64,000 nt of DNA, taken from positions 186,001 to 250,000 of the forward strand of contig NZ_CADFEI010000005.1 of NCBI RefSeq assembly GCF_902833225.1. Reading direction: 5' to 3'. The notes beneath the pieces were generated by a model that made no database searches, was not told the DNA's origin, and was given only the letters and a program-made list of their open reading frames with translations. The stretch comes from Burkholderia sp. BCC1644 (GTDB lineage: Bacteria; Pseudomonadota; Gammaproteobacteria; Burkholderiales; Burkholderiaceae). Positions 8,994-17,109 of the stretch are shown one piece after another (position 1 is the first letter of the stretch; every line of letters begins with the position of its first letter). A program made the translations under genes and the position numbers.

Positions 8994-10406
8994 TCAGCGC
9001 GACGCCTCGACGAGCGCGTGCGCAAGCGCGTTGTGACGCTCGATGACGGGCGGCAGATCGAGCGTCGCCAACCGCCCTTCCCGCACCACCACCTTCCCGT
9101 TCACCACCGTGTACGCCGTCTGCGACGGCGCGCAGAACACGAGCGCCGCCACCGGATCGTGCAGCGCGCCCGCGAACAGCGGCTGGCGCAGGTCGAACGC
9201 CGCGAAGTCCGCGGCCATGCCGGGCTTCAGCGCACCGATGTCGTCGCGGTTCAGCACCTTCGCACCGCCAAGCGTCGCGATCTCGAGCGCTTCGCGCGCG
9301 GTCATCGCATCGGGCCCGAAGCCGACCCGCTGCAGCAGCAGCGCCTGCCGCACTTCCGCGACCATCTGCGCGCCGTCGTTCGACGCGGAACCGTCGACGC
9401 CGAGGCCGACCGGCACGCCCGCGAGACGCATCTTCTTCACCGGCGCGATGCCCGACGCGAGCCGCATGTTCGAGCACGGACAGTGCGCGACGCCCGTGCC
9501 GGTGCGTGCGAACAGGCCGATGCCCGCATCGTCGAGCTGCACGCAGTGCGCATGCCACACGTCGTGGCCGACCCAGCCGAGATCTTCCGCATATTCGGCC
9601 GGCGTCATCCCGAACTTCTCGCGGCTGTACGCGATGTCGTTGACGTTCTCCGCGAGGTGCGTGTGCAGCGACACGCCGTATTCGCGCGCGAGCACGGCCG
9701 CGTCGCGCATCAGGTCACGGCTCACCGAGAACGGCGAGCACGGCGCGACCACCACGCGCAGCATCGCGTAACGGCCTTCGTCGTGATAGGTCTCGATCAG
9801 GCGCTGCGTGTCGCGCAGGATATCGGGCTCGCGCTCGACGACCGAATCGGGCGGCAGCCCGCCGTCGCGCTGGCCGACGCTCATCGAGCCGCGGCTCGCG
9901 TGAAAGCGCATGCCGATCCGCTGCGCGGCGCCGATGCTGTCGTCGAGCCGGCTACCGTTCGGATAGATGTACAGGTGGTCGCTCGACGTCGTGCAGCCCG
10001 ACTGCAGCAGCTCGGCCATCGCGGTCAGCGTCGACACTTCAATCATCTCGGGCGTCAGGTGCGCCCAGATCCGGTACAGGTTCGTGAGCCAGCCGAACAG
10101 CTCGGCGTTCTGCGCCGCGGGCACCGCGCGCGTGAGGCTCTGGTACATGTGATGGTGCGTGTTCACGAGCCCCGGGATCACGAGGTGGCCGCGCAGGTCG
10201 AGCACTTCGTCGGCCGTGTCGGGCAGCTCCGCGGTCGGGCCGACCGCGACGATTCGGTTGTCTTCGATGTAGAGCCCGGCGTCGCGCAACTCGCGGCGCG
10301 TGTCGTCCATGGTCACGAGCACGTCGGCGTGCTTGACCAGCAGGGTTTTCGGGCGGGATGAAGAGGTGTTCGGCGCGCGTGCGCCAGCGTGCTGCTCGAG
10401 GTTCAT
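8994..10406 (-). CDS. 8-oxoguanine deaminase (amidohydrolase family)
   Basis: A 470-residue metal-dependent amidohydrolase of the ATZ/TRZ branch. It shows the metal-binding HxH (NTHHHMYQSLTR), a His in the LHTHLAEN motif, the later His in WHAHCVQLD, and the Asp in LGVDGSASND. Closest family features are those of 8-oxoguanine deaminase, which converts 8-oxoguanine to urate and ammonia; related enzymes act on isocytosine or hydroxyatrazine, so exact specificity needs testing. Location next to uraH and puuD supports an output of urate feeding the pathway. The ATG at 10406 is preceded by CGGAGAACGC. About 30 N-terminal residues lie ahead of the conserved core. Confidence 0.88.
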   Translation of the reverse strand: MNLEQHAGARAPNTSSSRPKTLLVKHADVLVTMDDTRRELRDAGLYIEDNRIVAVGPTAELPDTADEVLDLRGHLVIPGLVNTHHHMYQSLTRAVPAAQNAELFGWLTNLYRIWAHLTPEMIEVSTLTAMAELLQSGCTTSSDHLYIYPNGSRLDDSIGAAQRIGMRFHASRGSMSVGQRDGGLPPDSVVEREPDILRDTQRLIETYHDEGRYAMLRVVVAPCSPFSVSRDLMRDAAVLAREYGVSLHTHLAENVNDIAYSREKFGMTPAEYAEDLGWVGHDVWHAHCVQLDDAGIGLFARTGTGVAHCPCSNMRLASGIAPVKKMRLAGVPVGLGVDGSASNDGAQMVAEVRQALLLQRVGFGPDAMTAREALEIATLGGAKVLNRDDIGALKPGMAADFAAFDLRQPLFAGALHDPVAALVFCAPSQTAYTVVNGKVVVREGRLATLDLPPVIERHNALAHALVEASR

Positions 10407-10915
10407 GCGTTCTCCGCGTCGGTCTGCCCCCAGGGGCTGTCCTGGAGGCGGTCACACAGCCGTTCGAACGCTGAATCGCGGCACGCCCCGGTGCCTGCGT
10501 CCGTTCGAACGCCCTGGCCCGGTTACCCGGCGTGCTCGCCGTCTTCGGGGTACGCGCCGGCCACAGGCCGACGCGCACGGCGGGAGGATCGCCCAAGCGC
10601 GCGCCGCACACAATGCGCGATCCGGAATACCGCGCTTCAGGGTTCCGATATGGTACGCCGCGCAGGCCCGCGCCGGGCACCTGACAGGCCACCGGAAGCC
10701 GCGTCCGGCATGCCGTCGACAGCCGCTCATGCGCGGCGCATTATCTTTGATATCGCGCCCGTATTTGCGCGGGGAACCTTTTTACAATGCCTGCACGGCG
10801 CTCGCTTCAATCTCGCCGACGGGTATGTAGCCACGTGACGTGGAGCCTCGATCCGCCGCACAGTCAATGGATCGAGTCGCCGCCGAACCTCGCATTCACA
10901 CAAGGACAATTGCGA
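10407..10915. promoter_or_regulatory. Divergent intergenic region with two copies of a CGTTCGAACG palindrome
   Basis: The 509-base gap between the deaminase and uraH carries no supported gene. Two identical 12-mers CCGTTCGAACGC, at 10460-10471 and 10501-10512, each contain the perfect 10-bp palindrome CGTTCGAACG. Their spacing of 41 bp is about four helical turns, which suits cooperative binding by a dimeric regulator on one DNA face. They sit 55-105 bases upstream of the deaminase start. A TACAAT at 10783-10788 could be a -10 box for uraH-puuD, but I see no good -35. Confidence 0.5.
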
Positions 10916-11269
10916 ATGGGAAAGCTCACTACCCACGTACTCGATACGGCGCACGGCCGTCCCGGCGCTGCAATCAAGGTGGACCTCTACGCGCTGGACG
11001 GCGAATCGCGCCGCGCGATCAAGACCGTGCTGACCAATAGCGACGGCCGCTGCGACGAACCCCTGCTCGAAGGCGCCGCGCTCGCCGCCGGCGAATACGA
11101 ACTCGTGTTCCATGCCGGCGACTACTTCGCGTCGCTCGGCGTGAAGGTACCCGAACCCCGTTTCGTCGATCGCGTCGTGCTCCGCTTCGGCATCGCCGAC
11201 ACCGGCTCGCACTACCACGTGCCGCTGCTCGTGTCGCCGTGGTCGTACAGCACCTATCGCGGCAGCTGA
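10916..11269 (+). CDS. uraH: 5-hydroxyisourate hydrolase
   Basis: A 117-residue transthyretin-like protein that hydrolyses 5-hydroxyisourate to OHCU, the second step from urate. It has the N-terminal signature LTTHVLDTAHGRPG, which supplies an active-site His, the internal TNSDGRCDEPLL strand, and the diagnostic C-terminal YRGS tetrapeptide (residues 114-117). These separate true HIU hydrolases from transthyretins. The ATG at 10916 follows AAGGACAA; upstream in-frame starts to 10787 would add non-homologous sequence. puuD follows 52 bases later on the same strand and supplies its substrate, so the two form a functional pair. Confidence 0.96.
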   Translation: MGKLTTHVLDTAHGRPGAAIKVDLYALDGESRRAIKTVLTNSDGRCDEPLLEGAALAAGEYELVFHAGDYFASLGVKVPEPRFVDRVVLRFGIADTGSHYHVPLLVSPWSYSTYRGS

Positions 11270-11321
11270 CATTCGAATCAGCGCCCACATCAAACAAACG
11301 ATTTGAGTCTGGAGGAGTTTC

Positions 11322-12515
11322 ATGGAAGGCTTCATCACCGACTGGCTGAACCTCGCGCTGCGATGGCTGCACGTCATCGTCGCCATTGCGTGGATCGGCG
11401 AGTCCTTCTATTTCGTCGCGCTCGACAACAGCCTGAAACCGCCGACCGACCCGAACCAGCGCAAGCGCGGTGTGTTCGGCGAGCTGTGGCACGTCCACGG
11501 CGGCGGTTTCTACAACATGCAGAAGTACACGGTCGCCCCGCCGGAAATGCCGGATGACCTGCACTGGTCGAAGTGGCCGTCGTACACGACCTGGCTGTCG
11601 GGCTTCTCGTTGTTCTTCGTGCTGTACCTGCTCGCGCCGAACACCTACCTGATCGACAAGAGCGTGCTCGACATGGGCCCGGTGGTCGCCGTCGCATCCG
11701 CACTCGGCTTCCTCGCGGCCGGCTGGATCGTCTACGACTCGCTGTGCCGCATCCTCGGCACCAACGATCGCGTGCTCGGCATTTGCGTCGGCCTCTACGT
11801 CGTCGTCGCAGCGTACCTCGCGTGCCACATTTTCTCGGGCCGTGCCGCCTACCTGATCGTCGGCGCGATGCTCGCGACGATCATGTCGGCGAACGTGTTC
11901 TTCGTGATCATCCCCGGCCAGCGCAAGATGGTCGACAAGATGCTCAAGGGCGAAGAACCGAACCCGATCTACGGCAAGCGCGGCAAGCAGCGCTCGGTGC
12001 ACAACACGTACTTCACGCTGCCGGTCGTGTTCGCGATGCTGTCGAACCACTACGCGATGACGTACACGAACAAGTTCAACTGGGTCGTGCTCGTGCTGAT
12101 CATGCTGGCCGGCGCGCTGATTCGCCAGTTCTTCGTGATGCGTCACCGCGGCAAGCAGCTGTGGTACCTGCCGATCGGCGGCGTCGCCCTGCTGTCGGGC
12201 GCGCTGGTGTGGACGATGCCGAAGCCGGTTGCACCGGAAGCGCAAGCCGCGAACGCACCGAAGATCGTGATCAACGACATCATGCCGATCCTGCAGCAGC
12301 GCTGCGTCGAGTGCCACTCGTCGAAGCCGACGCTGATGGGCAGCGCACCCGCGGGCGTGATGTTCGACACGCCGGACGAAGTGTCGAAGAACGCGCAGCG
12401 TATCTACGAACAGGCCGTGCGCCTGAAGGCGATGCCGATCGGCAACGTCACGCACATGACCGACGACGAGCGCACCAAGCTCGCCGCCTGGTTCGAGGGT
12501 GGCGCGAACAAGTAA
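11322..12515 (+). CDS. puuD: Membrane-bound urate hydroxylase PuuD with C-terminal cytochrome c
   Basis: A 397-residue integral membrane urate oxidase that converts urate to 5-hydroxyisourate. The N-terminal 300 residues form about eight membrane spans with conserved His residues (His17, His57 and others). After a linker, a periplasmic-type cytochrome c module begins at about 315 with the haem motif CVECH (Cys328, Cys331, His332). The c domain suggests that electrons pass to the respiratory chain rather than to O2 as peroxide. A strong Shine-Dalgarno (GGAGGAG) precedes the ATG. Together with uraH it replaces soluble uricase in this organism. A terminator follows. Confidence 0.94.
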   Translation: MEGFITDWLNLALRWLHVIVAIAWIGESFYFVALDNSLKPPTDPNQRKRGVFGELWHVHGGGFYNMQKYTVAPPEMPDDLHWSKWPSYTTWLSGFSLFFVLYLLAPNTYLIDKSVLDMGPVVAVASALGFLAAGWIVYDSLCRILGTNDRVLGICVGLYVVVAAYLACHIFSGRAAYLIVGAMLATIMSANVFFVIIPGQRKMVDKMLKGEEPNPIYGKRGKQRSVHNTYFTLPVVFAMLSNHYAMTYTNKFNWVVLVLIMLAGALIRQFFVMRHRGKQLWYLPIGGVALLSGALVWTMPKPVAPEAQAANAPKIVINDIMPILQQRCVECHSSKPTLMGSAPAGVMFDTPDEVSKNAQRIYEQAVRLKAMPIGNVTHMTDDERTKLAAWFEGGANK

Positions 12516-12562
12516 GCCGCCGTGCGCCGGGTACGAATGCCCGGCGCAATCCTCTCCGTTCG

Positions 12563-12590
12563 CGGGCCCGGTAACGGGCCCGTTTTTTTT
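12563..12590 (+). terminator. Intrinsic terminator of uraH-puuD
   Basis: CGGGCCCG at 12563-12570 pairs with the identical, self-complementary CGGGCCCG at 12575-12582 across a GTAA loop, followed by eight T residues. Confidence 0.9.
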
Positions 12591-12615
12591 GCGTGCGCCG
12601 AATGCGCTTCGTGCG

Positions 12616-13026
12616 CTAGCCGCGAATCGCGTCGCGCTGCAGTGCGACGAGCGCATCGACCGCGCGCGGGCCGTCGTCGAACGGTACGAAGATGTGATCG
12701 TGGTACGCGGCGGCCATCACGTTGCAGCTGATGCCGGCCGCACCGAGCGCCCGAGCGAATGCAGCCGTGAGGCCGACGGCCGCGAGGTCGGAGTGCACGG
12801 TCAGCGTGATCCATGCCGAGCGGAACAGCACGGGCCAGCCGCGACGTGCGGCCGTTTCCTCGTCGACCACGACCGTCAGCCCTTCCGCTTCGCGGAAGGT
12901 CGCAATCACTTCGGATAACGATACGTCCACATCGGTCGGCAGCGACACGAAGGCGAACGCGCCCGGATGCAGTTCGGGTTGCATCGTGCGCAGCAGGACC
13001 ATGAGGTCGTTTTCAGGTTGGCTCAT
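12616..13026 (-). CDS. ACT-domain protein
   Basis: A 136-residue small protein built of two ACT-like folds. The first (about 15-65, ELHPGAFAFVSLPTD) and the second (about 70-125, WITLTVHSDLAAVGLTAAFARALGAAGISCNVMAA) match the ACT_3/ACT_7 type of stand-alone ligand-binding protein. Such proteins usually bind amino acids or other small metabolites; the ligand here is unknown. I use the ATG at 13026 (MSQPENDL), although no clear Shine-Dalgarno precedes it; MVLLRTMQ seven codons downstream is an alternative. It lies between the puuD terminator and a co-oriented LysR gene, with no obvious operon partner. Confidence 0.8.
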   Translation of the reverse strand: MSQPENDLMVLLRTMQPELHPGAFAFVSLPTDVDVSLSEVIATFREAEGLTVVVDEETAARRGWPVLFRSAWITLTVHSDLAAVGLTAAFARALGAAGISCNVMAAAYHDHIFVPFDDGPRAVDALVALQRDAIRG

Positions 13027-13097
13027 CGGAGGGGTACGCCCGGAACCGGACGTCGTGCGGTGGCGATGCGGGCACGATAGCACGCGCGCCGCCGCCG

Positions 13098-14018
13098 CTA
13101 CGCATCCACCATCGCCGCTTCGTCCGCGAGCCAGTCGCGCAATGCAACGATACGGGGATCGTCCTGCGTGTGCGCCGGATACACGACGTGATACGCGAGC
13201 CCCGGCGCCACCTCGACGTTCACGTCGAACAACCGCACGAGGCGCCCGTCCGCAAGCTCACGCGCGATCATGTGCGGCTCCGCCAGCCCGACCGTCGTAC
13301 CGTCCATCACGGCCTGCACGACGTGGCTCGAATCCGGAAACGCGACGCACCGGCTGTCGTCGAAACCGTCGATGCCGGCCGCCGCCATCCATGCCGACCA
13401 GCGCGGCCAGATCACGCCATCGACTTCACAGTCGGCGTGGCAAAGGGTGTGGCGCAGCAGGTCGCGCGGCTTGCGTAACGGCGGCCCGGCCGACAACAGC
13501 GCGGGGCTGCCAATCGCGACGACCGACGTGCCGAACAGGCGCTGCGTACACGCGTCGCGATAACGCCCGGTGCCGAAGCGGATCGCGACATCCACATCGT
13601 CGCCGTCGAAATCGCGCAAGCGGTCGGTGATGTCGAACGTCAGTTCGAGCGCCGGATGCGCCGCCTTGAATCGCGGCAGGCGCGGCAGCAGCCAGTGCGT
13701 CGCGAAGCGCGCGCCGACCGACACGCGCAGTTCCGTCTGCTCGCGCGCGATGCGCCGAGCCCGTGCGGTCGCGTGCCGGAGGCCCGCCAGCGCATCGGCA
13801 GCGGCCGCAGCCAGCACCGCGCCGGCCTGCGTCAGCCGGATGCTGCGGCTCGTACGGACGAACAGTTCCATGCCGAGCTGCGCCTCGATTTCCTTGATCT
13901 GGTGACTGACGGCTGCCGGCGTCAGCCCGACCTCGTCGGCCGCCCGCGAAAAATTCAGGTGCCGCGCCGCCGCATCGAACGTCCTCAGCGCGCGCGTACC
14001 GGGCCACATGCGTTCCAT
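13098..14018 (-). CDS. LysR-family regulator, GcvA-like
   Basis: A 306-residue LysR-type regulator. The N-terminal helix-turn-helix (ALRTFDAAARHLNFSRAADE, then AAVSHQIKEIE) and the SVGARFATHWLLPRLPRF effector-domain entry are typical of the GcvA branch, which often controls amino-acid or beta-lactamase genes. It diverges from a class IV aminotransferase gene across 133 bases. A palindromic TCAAA-N5-TTTGA site (14025-14039) lies just upstream of its start, consistent with autoregulation and divergent activation of the aminotransferase; the effector is not known. Confidence 0.92.
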   Translation of the reverse strand: MERMWPGTRALRTFDAAARHLNFSRAADEVGLTPAAVSHQIKEIEAQLGMELFVRTSRSIRLTQAGAVLAAAAADALAGLRHATARARRIAREQTELRVSVGARFATHWLLPRLPRFKAAHPALELTFDITDRLRDFDGDDVDVAIRFGTGRYRDACTQRLFGTSVVAIGSPALLSAGPPLRKPRDLLRHTLCHADCEVDGVIWPRWSAWMAAAGIDGFDDSRCVAFPDSSHVVQAVMDGTTVGLAEPHMIARELADGRLVRLFDVNVEVAPGLAYHVVYPAHTQDDPRIVALRDWLADEAAMVDA

Positions 14019-14024
14019 TGATCT

Positions 14025-14039
14025 TCAAAAATAATTTGA
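14025..14039. promoter_or_regulatory. Candidate LysR binding site
   Basis: The 15-bp interrupted palindrome TCAAA-AATAA-TTTGA has the AT-rich, T-to-A dyad form of LysR operators and lies 7 bases upstream of the LysR start, in an AT-rich patch of an otherwise GC-rich intergenic region. A small TTCATGAA palindrome follows at 14064-14071. Confidence 0.4.
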
Positions 14040-14151
14040 TGACCGCTCCAAAATTACTCGTTTTTCATGAAGCCATCAATCGGCAAACAATAGGCTTTCT
14101 TGAAGATGCCGTGCGCCGTCCCGTGCCCGCGGCCAACCTGGAGAATCGCCG

Positions 14152-14967
14152 ATGACCGCTGCACCGTTCCCGTCCGTCGCCCAGATCAACGGCGTAGCCG
14201 CCACGCCCGATGCGCTCGCCGCATTGGCATTCGCGGGCCACGCGCATTTCACCGCGATGCAGATACGCGAAGGCCGCGTCCGCGGGCTCGACCTGCACCT
14301 CGCGCGATTGCGCGACGCGTCGAACGCGCTGTTCGGTCATGCATTGCCCGACGAACGGATACGCACGTTCCTGCGCGCCGCGCTCGATCGCGCACCGTCG
14401 GCACTGTCGCTGACCGCGACCATCCATGCGACGACGGGTGAATTCGTCGCACCGCGCGACGACGAAGCGCTCGACGTGCTGGTGCGCACCGCCGCGCCGT
14501 CGCCGGGGCCGGTCGGCCCGCTCGATCTCGCGCTGTTCGAACACGAGCGCGTGCTGCCCGGCATCAAGCACGTCGGCGAAGTCGCGAAGACGCACTTCCT
14601 GCGCCGTGCGGTCGCGCAGGGTTTCGACGATGCGGCGTTCGTCGATCGTCGGGGGCGCATCAGCGAGGGCTCGATCTGGAACCTGGCGTTCTGGACCGGC
14701 GATTCGGTCGTGTGGCCGGTGGCCGGCATGCTCGGCGGCGTCACGATGGGCATCCTGCGCCGGCAACTGGCACGCGTCGGCATCGCACAGCATGACCGTG
14801 AAGTAACACCGGCCGATCTGTCGTCGATGGCCGGCGCCGTCGTGATGAATTCGTGGACACCGGGAATCGCCGTGCACCGGCTCGGCACGGCGACGCTGCC
14901 CGAATCGTCATCGCTCGCCGCGCTGCTGCATCGCGCTTATGAACAGGAGCCGCCCGTCGCGCCGTGA
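14152..14967 (+). CDS. Class IV (fold-type IV) PLP aminotransferase
   Basis: A 271-residue pyridoxal-phosphate enzyme of the branched-chain aminotransferase / D-amino-acid aminotransferase / aminodeoxychorismate lyase fold. The probable PLP lysine is Lys146 in GEVAKTHFL. Downstream lie the family's FVDRRGRISEGSIWNLAFW phosphate-anchoring segment (about 163-181) and GVTMGILR near 200. It is slightly shorter than BCAT and lacks obvious specificity markers, so the substrate is unresolved. GGAGA precedes the ATG. The divergent GcvA-like regulator probably controls it. Confidence 0.87.
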   Translation: MTAAPFPSVAQINGVAATPDALAALAFAGHAHFTAMQIREGRVRGLDLHLARLRDASNALFGHALPDERIRTFLRAALDRAPSALSLTATIHATTGEFVAPRDDEALDVLVRTAAPSPGPVGPLDLALFEHERVLPGIKHVGEVAKTHFLRRAVAQGFDDAAFVDRRGRISEGSIWNLAFWTGDSVVWPVAGMLGGVTMGILRRQLARVGIAQHDREVTPADLSSMAGAVVMNSWTPGIAVHRLGTATLPESSSLAALLHRAYEQEPPVAP

Positions 14968-14979
14968 CGCGCGCCCTGC

Positions 14980-15384
14980 TTACCCGTCGACCGCCTCCGG
15001 CAGCCGCGCGATCACCTTGATCTCGAACTGGAAGCCATACAGCCAGGTCACGCCGACGGCGGTCAGCGTCGGATGCGGCGCATCGCTCCAGTATTCGGGG
15101 ACGATCGCCCAGATCCGCTCGAACGTCGCTTCCGGATCGACGAGGAACACCGTCACGTCGACGACATCATCGAACGTGCAACCGGCCGCGCGCAGCACCG
15201 CATTCAGGTTGTCGAACGCGCGGCGGACCTGCGCGCCCAGCTCCGGCTCGGGCGAACCGTCGTCGCGGCTGCCGACCTGCCCGGACACGAACAGCAAGCC
15301 GTTCGAGCGCACGGCCGGCGAATAGCGGTTGCGGTCATACAGCGCCTGGCGACCGGGCGGAAAAACTACGCTACGCTTTGTCAT
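14980..15384 (-). CDS. RidA/YjgF-family protein lacking the catalytic arginine
   Basis: A 134-residue RidA-superfamily (YjgF/YER057c/UK114) protein. The conserved core is visible: SNGLLFVSGQVG, QVRRAFDNLNAVLRAAGCTFDDVVDVTVFLVD, and a C-terminal FEIKVIARL strand. Enamine/imine deaminases of the RidA archetype use an Arg in a PxR motif just before the VEV strand; here that segment reads HPTLTAVGVTWLYG, with Thr where Arg is expected. It may therefore not be a 2-aminoacrylate deaminase but a member of a divergent Rid subgroup. It is divergent from a LysR gene and convergent with the aminotransferase, two associations that are common for Rid proteins. Confidence 0.87.
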   Translation of the reverse strand: MTKRSVVFPPGRQALYDRNRYSPAVRSNGLLFVSGQVGSRDDGSPEPELGAQVRRAFDNLNAVLRAAGCTFDDVVDVTVFLVDPEATFERIWAIVPEYWSDAPHPTLTAVGVTWLYGFQFEIKVIARLPEAVDG

Positions 15385-15478
15385 TCAACACCTCCATCGG
15401 TTTGCGGGGCAAAACCGCCCCTGTATCAACGATGGAAAGCACTTTATGGACCGTTGCGCGGCGGATAAACCGGCAACC

Positions 15479-15522
15479 TTGTCCAACACTGTTTGCGCTC
15501 TCCAAACAATGTCCGAACACTG
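15479..15522. promoter_or_regulatory. Repeat-rich operator region between ridA-like gene and LysR gene
   Basis: An inverted repeat GTTTG-N7-CAAAC (15491-15507) is flanked by two near-identical direct repeats, TGTCCAACACTG (15480-15491) and TGTCCGAACACTG (15510-15522). This nested arrangement immediately upstream of the LysR start resembles recognition and activation sites of LysR proteins. Confidence 0.4.
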
Positions 15523-15537
15523 CGGAGCCCTGACCCG

Positions 15538-16500
15538 ATGGATCGATTCGACGCAATGCAGGCGTTCGCCCGCGTGGTGGAAGCCGGCAGCTTCACGAAG
15601 GCGGCCGACACGCTGCACATGAGCCGCACGACCGTCACGCAACTGGTGCAGCAGCTCGAAGCACGGCTGCGCGTGAAGCTGTTCAACCGCACGACGCGCA
15701 AGGTCGTCGTCACGGCCGACGGCGCCGCGTACTACGACCGCGTCGTACGCCTGCTGGCCGACATGGACGATGCCGAAACGAGCCTGTCCGCCGCGTCGGC
15801 GTCGCCAAGGGGGCGGCTGCGCGTGGACGTGCCGAGCCCGTTCGCGCGCCTGATCCTGATCCCCGCGCTGCCCGCGTTCCATGCGCGCTATCCGGACATC
15901 CAGCTCGACATGGGCGTGAGCGACCGCGTGGTCGACGTGATCGGCGAGAACGTCGACTGCGTCGTGCGCGGTGGCGAGCCGACCGACCGCTCGCTGGTCG
16001 CACGCCGCGTCGGCGATCTTCGGCTCGGCGTATACGCGTCGCCTGCCTATCTCGCGCGCGCCGGTGCACCGGTGCATCCGGGCGAACTCGAAGACTCGCA
16101 TCACCGCATCGTCGGGTTTCTGTGGGCGCGCACCGGCAAGGCGTTGCCGTTTGCGATGGAGCGTGACGGCGAGCAGATCACCGTACGCGGACGCTACGTG
16201 CTCGCGGTCGACGACGGCAATGCGTATCTCGAAGCCGGTCTCGCGGGGCTCGGCATCCTGTGGCTGCCCGACTACATGGCCGCCGCGTATCGCGAACGTG
16301 GCGAACTGGTGCCGCTGTTCGAGCAATGGCAACTCGAACCGATGCCGATGTACGTCGCGTTCCCGCCGAACCGCCACGTCAGCGCGAAGCTGCGCGTCTT
16401 CGTCGACTGGGTCGCCGGCCTGATGGCGCAGCATGCGCCGGTCTCGAAGGAGCGTCGCGGCGGCGGTTCGCGCGACACGCGCCAGGCCGTCGCAACCTGA
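15538..16500 (+). CDS. LysR-family transcriptional regulator
   Basis: A 320-residue LysR regulator of the widespread proteobacterial branch beginning MDRFDAMQAFARVVEAGSFT. The winged helix (1-60) contains AADTLHMSRTTVTQLVQQLE, and the effector domain follows from about 90. I choose the ATG at 15538, which gives the standard family N-terminus, over an upstream ATG at 15493. It is divergent from the RidA-like gene across 153 bases that hold repeat elements suited to LysR binding. The C-terminal tail (from about residue 300) is basic and poorly conserved. Confidence 0.92.
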   Translation: MDRFDAMQAFARVVEAGSFTKAADTLHMSRTTVTQLVQQLEARLRVKLFNRTTRKVVVTADGAAYYDRVVRLLADMDDAETSLSAASASPRGRLRVDVPSPFARLILIPALPAFHARYPDIQLDMGVSDRVVDVIGENVDCVVRGGEPTDRSLVARRVGDLRLGVYASPAYLARAGAPVHPGELEDSHHRIVGFLWARTGKALPFAMERDGEQITVRGRYVLAVDDGNAYLEAGLAGLGILWLPDYMAAAYRERGELVPLFEQWQLEPMPMYVAFPPNRHVSAKLRVFVDWVAGLMAQHAPVSKERRGGGSRDTRQAVAT

Positions 16501-16523
16501 GCCGAGCGAAAGCGACCGCACAT

Positions 16524-16552
16524 AAAAAAACCCGCGCACATTGCGCGGGTTT
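16524..16552 (-). terminator. Strong terminator of the ureide operon (bidirectional)
   Basis: CCCGCGCA at 16531-16538 pairs with 16542-16549. On the minus strand it is followed by a seven-base T-run (A-run 16524-16530), ending the permease-to-allA operon. On the plus strand the shorter TTT tail could also stop the LysR transcript. Confidence 0.88.
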
Positions 16553-16596
16553 CGGCAGGCTGGCAAACAGCCTCTCGGTCGCGAGACGCCGGCGCC

Positions 16597-17109
16597 TCAG
16601 GCCGTCAGCGCGTGCAGCGCTTCGTCGGTGAGCCACAGCGATTCCTGAAGATCTTGCTCGTTCAGGTTGAGGCCATCACCGCCGCGATCGACGACGATGA
16701 AGTCGCTGACGCCGCCGAGCGCGATCAGCGGGTGATGCCACACGCCCTTCGCATAGTTGACGCCCTGCCAGCCGCTCGTCACGAAAGCGCGGATCTTCGC
16801 CGGATCGAGATCGCCCGCGGGCGCCACGACGACGAGATACGGCTGATCGTTCAGCGGCACGAATGCCTGGCTGCCGAGCGGGTGCCGCTCCAGCATCTTC
16901 ACTTCGAACGGCAGCGTGCGCGGCTGGCCGCGGAACAGGTTGACGAGCGTGCGGCCGTCTTCATCGGTCACGTCGACTTTCGCGAGATCGTGAAAGCGGA
17001 TCGTCGTGCCGAGGTTGATCGGGATCTGCTTCGCCCCTTCCGTTTCGATCACGTCGCCGAACGGCGCGAACGCTTCCTTGGTCAGCGGTTCGATAACAAG
17101 CGTCTTCAT
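16597..17109 (-). CDS. allA: Ureidoglycolate lyase
   Basis: A 170-residue cupin-fold enzyme that splits ureidoglycolate into glyoxylate and urea, the last step of allantoin breakdown by this route. Family features are the N-terminal [15 protein letters not shown], the [15 protein letters not shown] strand with a conserved His, and the [13 protein letters not shown] motif. Its length is typical. The ATG at 17109 overlaps the alc stop by four bases (ATGA), implying translational coupling; the longer upstream reading frame is alc sequence in another phase. It is the last gene before a strong terminator. Confidence 0.95.
   Translation of the reverse strand: MKTLVIEPLTKEAFAPFGDVIETEGAKQIPINLGTTIRFHDLAKVDVTDEDGRTLVNLFRGQPRTLPFEVKMLERHPLGSQAFVPLNDQPYLVVVAPAGDLDPAKIRAFVTSGWQGVNYAKGVWHHPLIALGGVSDFIVVDRGGDGLNLNEQDLQESLWLTDEALHALTA

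Noticed and set aside
11019..12656. Minus-strand frame of 545 codons opposite puuD
   Set aside because: Low-complexity Arg/His-rich composition and complete overlap with an unmistakable gene.
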